Shown: positions 34,266-38,662 of the stretch, one piece after another | How the letters are laid out: each line of letters opens with the position of its first letter | How positions within the stretch are numbered: the first letter of the stretch is position 1 | Source: Veillonellales bacterium | Lineage (GTDB): Bacteria > Bacillota > Negativicutes > JAAYSF01 | Length of the DNA stretch: 38,662 nt | Direction: 5' to 3' | Assembly (NCBI GenBank): GCA_039680175.1 | Contig: JBDKTO010000070.1 | Coordinates: forward strand, 1-38,662 | The notes under the pieces: model-generated | The model's input: the letters and a program-made list of their open reading frames with translations, nothing else | Database searches by the model: none | Told to the model about the DNA's origin: nothing | Made by a program: the position numbers and the translations under genes

Positions 34266-34323
34266 CAATGAATCGATTGCGCTGCGCTTCTCGTAAGATA
34301 GGGGAAATTTAGGCGTGCTGATT

Positions 34324-34357
34324 AGAATCAGAAAGCTTCATGTTTCTTTCTGGTTCT
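34324..34357 (+). other. Leader hairpin before the COG5322-like reductase gene
   Basis: AGAATCAGAAAG (34324-34335) pairs over 12 bp with CTTTCTGGTTCT (34346-34357), one G-T pair, 10-nt loop. No T tract follows. The ribosome site AAAGGAG starts 5 nt later. Possibly an mRNA processing or stability element. Confidence 0.4.
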
Positions 34358-34378
34358 GAATGAAAGGAGCGTGTTTGT

Positions 34379-35473
34379 TTGGAAAAATTCGCTTTTATTG
34401 TACATCCGTTTACGGCAAAAGATTTTGGACGTAAATTTTCTATTGCTAATCATTGGTCGGATGGTTTTATTGAAGGATTAATAAAATATATACCACCGTT
34501 TAAAGTTTCTCATATTACGGGGATTGAGTCGCCCTTTTCTCGGGCTGAGGGGTGGCTTATCGGTTGTCCTCTGACATCACGACAAATGGTGGAAATGCCG
34601 GAGGACTATGTTATCCGGAAGATTATTAAGGCGGGGAAAGTGGCCGAAAAGCTAGGGGCGAAAGTGGTTGGTCTGGGATCGTTTACTTCCGTCGTCGGCG
34701 ATGCCGGCATTACCATCGCCAAGAACCTGAATATCGCCGTAACGACCGGAAACAGCTACACTGTGGCAACAGCCCTGGAAGGAACGCGGGAAGCGGCTAA
34801 AATAATGGGGCATAACCTGGCTAAGGCCAATGTTCTGGTATTAGGGGCAACAGGATCTATCGGTGCCGCCTGTGCCCAAATTTTAGCCCGAGAAGTTCGC
34901 TACTTGACTTTAGCAGCAAGGAACGAAGGAAAATTGGAAAAACTTGCCGAGCAAATTTTGCGTTCCACAGGATTAGCCGTGCGAGTTACGGCGAATACTA
35001 AGTCTGCTTTAAAGGCAGCTGATATTATTATTGCGGTTACCAGTGCGGTTGACAGCATTATTGAACCGGAGGATTTAAAGCCGGGTGCGATTGTTTGTGA
35101 TGTGGCTCGTCCGCGAAATGTTTCCCGGCGGGTAGCTGAGGTCCGCAATGATATTTTAGTCATTGAAGGCGGTGTGGTTGAGGTCCCGGGGCAGGTTGAT
35201 TTTGGCATTAATTTTGGCTTTCCTCCGGGAATGGCCTATGCCTGTATGGCGGAGACCATGACTCTTGCTTTAGAACAGCGGTATGAAAACTTTACGTTAG
35301 GCCGGACATTGACGGTAAAACAGGTGGAAACTATTTCTCACTTGGCAAAAAAACATGGTTTTAAATTATCGGGGTTTCGAAGCTTTGAGCGAGCGATTAC
35401 GCCGGCAGAGATTGCAGCCATTAAGGCCAACGCCGCTGCCAGCAATACAAGTCAAAGGAGGGAAATTATCTAG
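34379..35473 (+). CDS. COG5322-type dehydrogenase resembling acyl-ACP (thioester) reductase
   Basis: A 364-residue soluble protein. The Rossmann motif VLVLGATGSIGAACAQIL (Gly-x-x-Gly-x-x-Gly at 156-162) shows NAD(P) binding. The block EVPGQVDFGINFGFPPG, followed by MAYACMAETMTLALEQRYEN with Cys289, matches the layout of cyanobacterial acyl-ACP reductase, in which a Cys near 294 carries the acyl thioester before reduction to aldehyde. By homology it would reduce an acyl thioester; the natural substrate in this bacterium is unknown. Alternatives are an amino-acid or shikimate-type dehydrogenase, as COG5322 is often labelled. The start is TTG with AAAGGAG about 9 nt upstream; no better start fits. 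It is the last gene of the HTH cluster. Confidence 0.8.
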   Translation: MEKFAFIVHPFTAKDFGRKFSIANHWSDGFIEGLIKYIPPFKVSHITGIESPFSRAEGWLIGCPLTSRQMVEMPEDYVIRKIIKAGKVAEKLGAKVVGLGSFTSVVGDAGITIAKNLNIAVTTGNSYTVATALEGTREAAKIMGHNLAKANVLVLGATGSIGAACAQILAREVRYLTLAARNEGKLEKLAEQILRSTGLAVRVTANTKSALKAADIIIAVTSAVDSIIEPEDLKPGAIVCDVARPRNVSRRVAEVRNDILVIEGGVVEVPGQVDFGINFGFPPGMAYACMAETMTLALEQRYENFTLGRTLTVKQVETISHLAKKHGFKLSGFRSFERAITPAEIAAIKANAAASNTSQRREII

Positions 35474-35479
35474 AAAATA

Positions 35480-35508
35480 TTGACAAACAGAAACATTATG
35501 CCTATAAT
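35480..35508 (+). promoter_or_regulatory. Perfect-consensus sigma-A promoter upstream of greA
   Basis: TTGACA (35480-35485), exactly 17 nt, TATAAT (35503-35508). The predicted start is near 35515, leaving a ~170-nt greA leader. Confidence 0.85.
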
Positions 35509-35546
35509 TATTCCATAAGAGTGGGAAAGCGAGCTTATACATCTAA

Positions 35547-35580
35547 AGTGTCAAGTTATTCACTTGACACTATTTATATT
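35547..35580 (+). other. Hairpin in the greA leader (possible attenuator)
   Basis: AGTGTCAAG (35547-35555), TTATTCA loop, CTTGACACT (35563-35571), followed by ATTTATATT. The A/T tail is broken by A residues, so termination would be partial. It lies about 30 nt after the predicted transcription start. A -10-like TACAAT at 35632-35637 might be a second promoter. Confidence 0.5.
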
Positions 35581-35685
35581 GTCTGTATTGGAAGTCTTTG
35601 TTTCCTACTAACAAAAAGTTAACGGTTAGAATACAATAGAGAAAAATGGTTTATGGTGAATTTATTTTTAAAGGAGAGCAAAAAT

Positions 35686-36162
35686 ATGGCGGAAAAACAG
35701 ACGATTCTTACAGCAGAAGGATTGAAGAAGATTGAAGAAAAGCTTGAACATTTGAAAGCTGTCCGTCGCCGTGAAGTCGCCGAAAGAATCAAGCAAGCTA
35801 TCGAATTCGGTGATATCAGTGAAAATTCAGAATACGAAGATGCGAAGAATGAACAGGCATTTATCGAAGGAGAAATACTGACCTTAGAAAAGATGCTGCG
35901 AAATGCCAAATTAATTGAAAAAGGCGACACCGATGTTGTAACCGTAGGCTCTACTGTTGTTTTAAAAGATTTGGAGTTTGGCGATGAATTGGAGTACACG
36001 ATTGTAGGTTCGGCAGAAGCAGATCCAACGGAAGCAAGGATCTCCAACGAATCTCCGGTTGGTGCGGCGATCCTTGGCCAAAAAGTCGGTAATATCGTTG
36101 AAGTAAATGTTCCTGCTGGAATTTTGAAATATGAAATTATAGCATTAAACGGCACTCATTAA
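35686..36162 (+). CDS. greA: Transcription elongation factor GreA
   Basis: A 158-residue protein that enters the RNA polymerase secondary channel and stimulates cleavage of backtracked transcripts. The N-terminal coiled coil carries the acidic tip [18 protein letters not shown], and the C-terminal FKBP-like domain ends in [18 protein letters not shown]. The ATG at 35686 is set by AAAGGAGAG 8-16 nt upstream; the frame extends back to 35653 without a ribosome site. It precedes lysS by 33 nt and likely shares its transcript. Confidence 0.96.
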   Translation: MAEKQTILTAEGLKKIEEKLEHLKAVRRREVAERIKQAIEFGDISENSEYEDAKNEQAFIEGEILTLEKMLRNAKLIEKGDTDVVTVGSTVVLKDLEFGDELEYTIVGSAEADPTEARISNESPVGAAILGQKVGNIVEVNVPAGILKYEIIALNGTH

Positions 36163-37689
<1,527 letters not shown>

Positions 37690-37703
37690 TGACCGGAAAG
37701 AAA

Positions 37704-37747
37704 CCGCACAGGCGGGCGTAAGCGGTTGCCTGTGCGGCTTTTTTTTG
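37704..37747 (+). terminator. Rho-independent terminator after lysS
   Basis: CCGCACAGGC/GCCTGTGCGG perfect 10-bp stem, 14-nt loop, then CTTTTTTTT. Confidence 0.95.
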
Positions 37748-37753
37748 CATAAG

Positions 37754-37937
37754 TTGACAAATAATAGCCGGTATGATAACATAATTTATGCATTGACAAA
37801 TAAATGCAAGTTAGTTACATTAGTGAATGATATTGACATGACATATTGATTGTGTTAATATTACTAAGTTGTCGCTTATTGGCGGCAAAAGGTACCAAAA
37901 AAATATGTTGACATAACCGAAATGGTTGTGGTAATAT
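37754..37937 (+). promoter_or_regulatory. Tandem rRNA promoters
   Basis: Four exact TTGACA hexamers lie at 37754, 37793, 37833 and 37908. Best -10 partners are TAACAT (37777), TACATT (37816), TAATAT (37856-37861) and TAATAT (37932-37937), with spacers of 17, 17, 17 and 18 nt. The last two are the strongest. The first two share TTGACAAATAA, about 39 bp apart. Multiple promoters are usual for rRNA operons. Confidence 0.7.
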
Positions 37938-37956
37938 ATAAAAGTTGTCTCGGGTA

Positions 37957-38177
37957 AGCGTGCCGTCCATGGCACACCCTCGACACTAGCGCATCCATGC
38001 GCGTCGTCGCAAACGGCAGCAGGCTGAGAACAGCCGAGTGTTCCTTGAAAACTAAACAATGTAAGTAAGGAAAAAAGCCAGATGTGCGGGAACGCTCGTC
38101 ACGGAAGTGACGAAGTTCCGAAACAATAAATTCTAATGATACATTATAAGAGCCATCAAAGCTCTGTAAAATACACT
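37957..38177 (+). other. rRNA leader with antitermination-like sequence and hairpins
   Basis: After the last promoter the leader holds GTTCCTTGAAAACTAAACAA (38038-38057), close to the boxA-like text found before Firmicute 16S genes. Hairpins are GCGCATCCATGCGC (about 37990-38003), GGAAC..CGTCAC/GTGACG..GTTCC (38089-38119) and AGAGC/GCTCT (38149-38165). Part of this region pairs with sequence after 16S for RNase III processing. No gene is seen here. Confidence 0.65.

Positions 38178-38662
<485 letters not shown>

Overview
The window looks like chromosomal DNA from a spore-forming member of the Negativicutes (Sporomusaceae-like). This is inferred from sporulation genes (yabP, yabQ, spoIIE, a SpoIID-domain protein), a Bacillus/Clostridium-type order of housekeeping genes, and a 16S rRNA 5' end whose text (GAGTAACGCGTAGACAACCTGCC) is typical of that class. 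No database was searched.

Region 1 (1-5842) is accessory. It holds a 5'-truncated metallo-beta-lactamase-fold hydrolase followed 2 nt later by a 1,398-residue protein with a trypsin-like protease, a NACHT/STAND NTPase and a long helical repeat region. Together they resemble a two-gene anti-phage STAND (AVAST-like) module. Behind it lie a PC4/YdbC-type protein, a 29-codon ORF overlapping both neighbours by ATGA, and a small kinase gene that breaks off half way. Region 2 (5850-9933) has pstC-pstA behind a three-repeat Pho-box-like promoter, without pstS, pstB or phoU, then a chemoreceptor.

Region 3 (10010-22453) is the conserved sporulation/division block: SpoIID-domain lipoprotein, yabP, a lytic transglycosylase, yabQ, divIC, an S1-domain protein, spoIIE, a split ThrE-type exporter, tilS, hpt, ftsH and pssA. 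It follows the B. subtilis yabP-to-ftsH order, with the transglycosylase and the exporter pair as extras. Region 4 (22496-26423) has an asparaginase and, on the minus strand, a response regulator/histidine kinase pair with a secreted two-repeat, His-tailed protein whose promoter carries an 11-bp direct repeat.

Region 5 (26440-31533) starts with a strong candidate structured RNA (rod-like, large central bubble, 6S-like) that is terminated before panC. A cofactor cluster follows (panC-panD, birA-bioY, coaX), then dusB. Region 6 (31568-35473) holds four less understood genes: a protein with a LuxS/M16-like HxxEH motif, an HTH regulator behind a promoter with a 22-bp palindrome, a conserved 300-residue protein, and a COG5322-type reductase resembling acyl-ACP reductase. 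Region 7 (35480-38662) is greA behind a perfect-consensus promoter and a leader hairpin, lysS, a terminator, several candidate tandem rRNA promoters and the 5' part of a 16S rRNA gene with an enlarged V1 helix.
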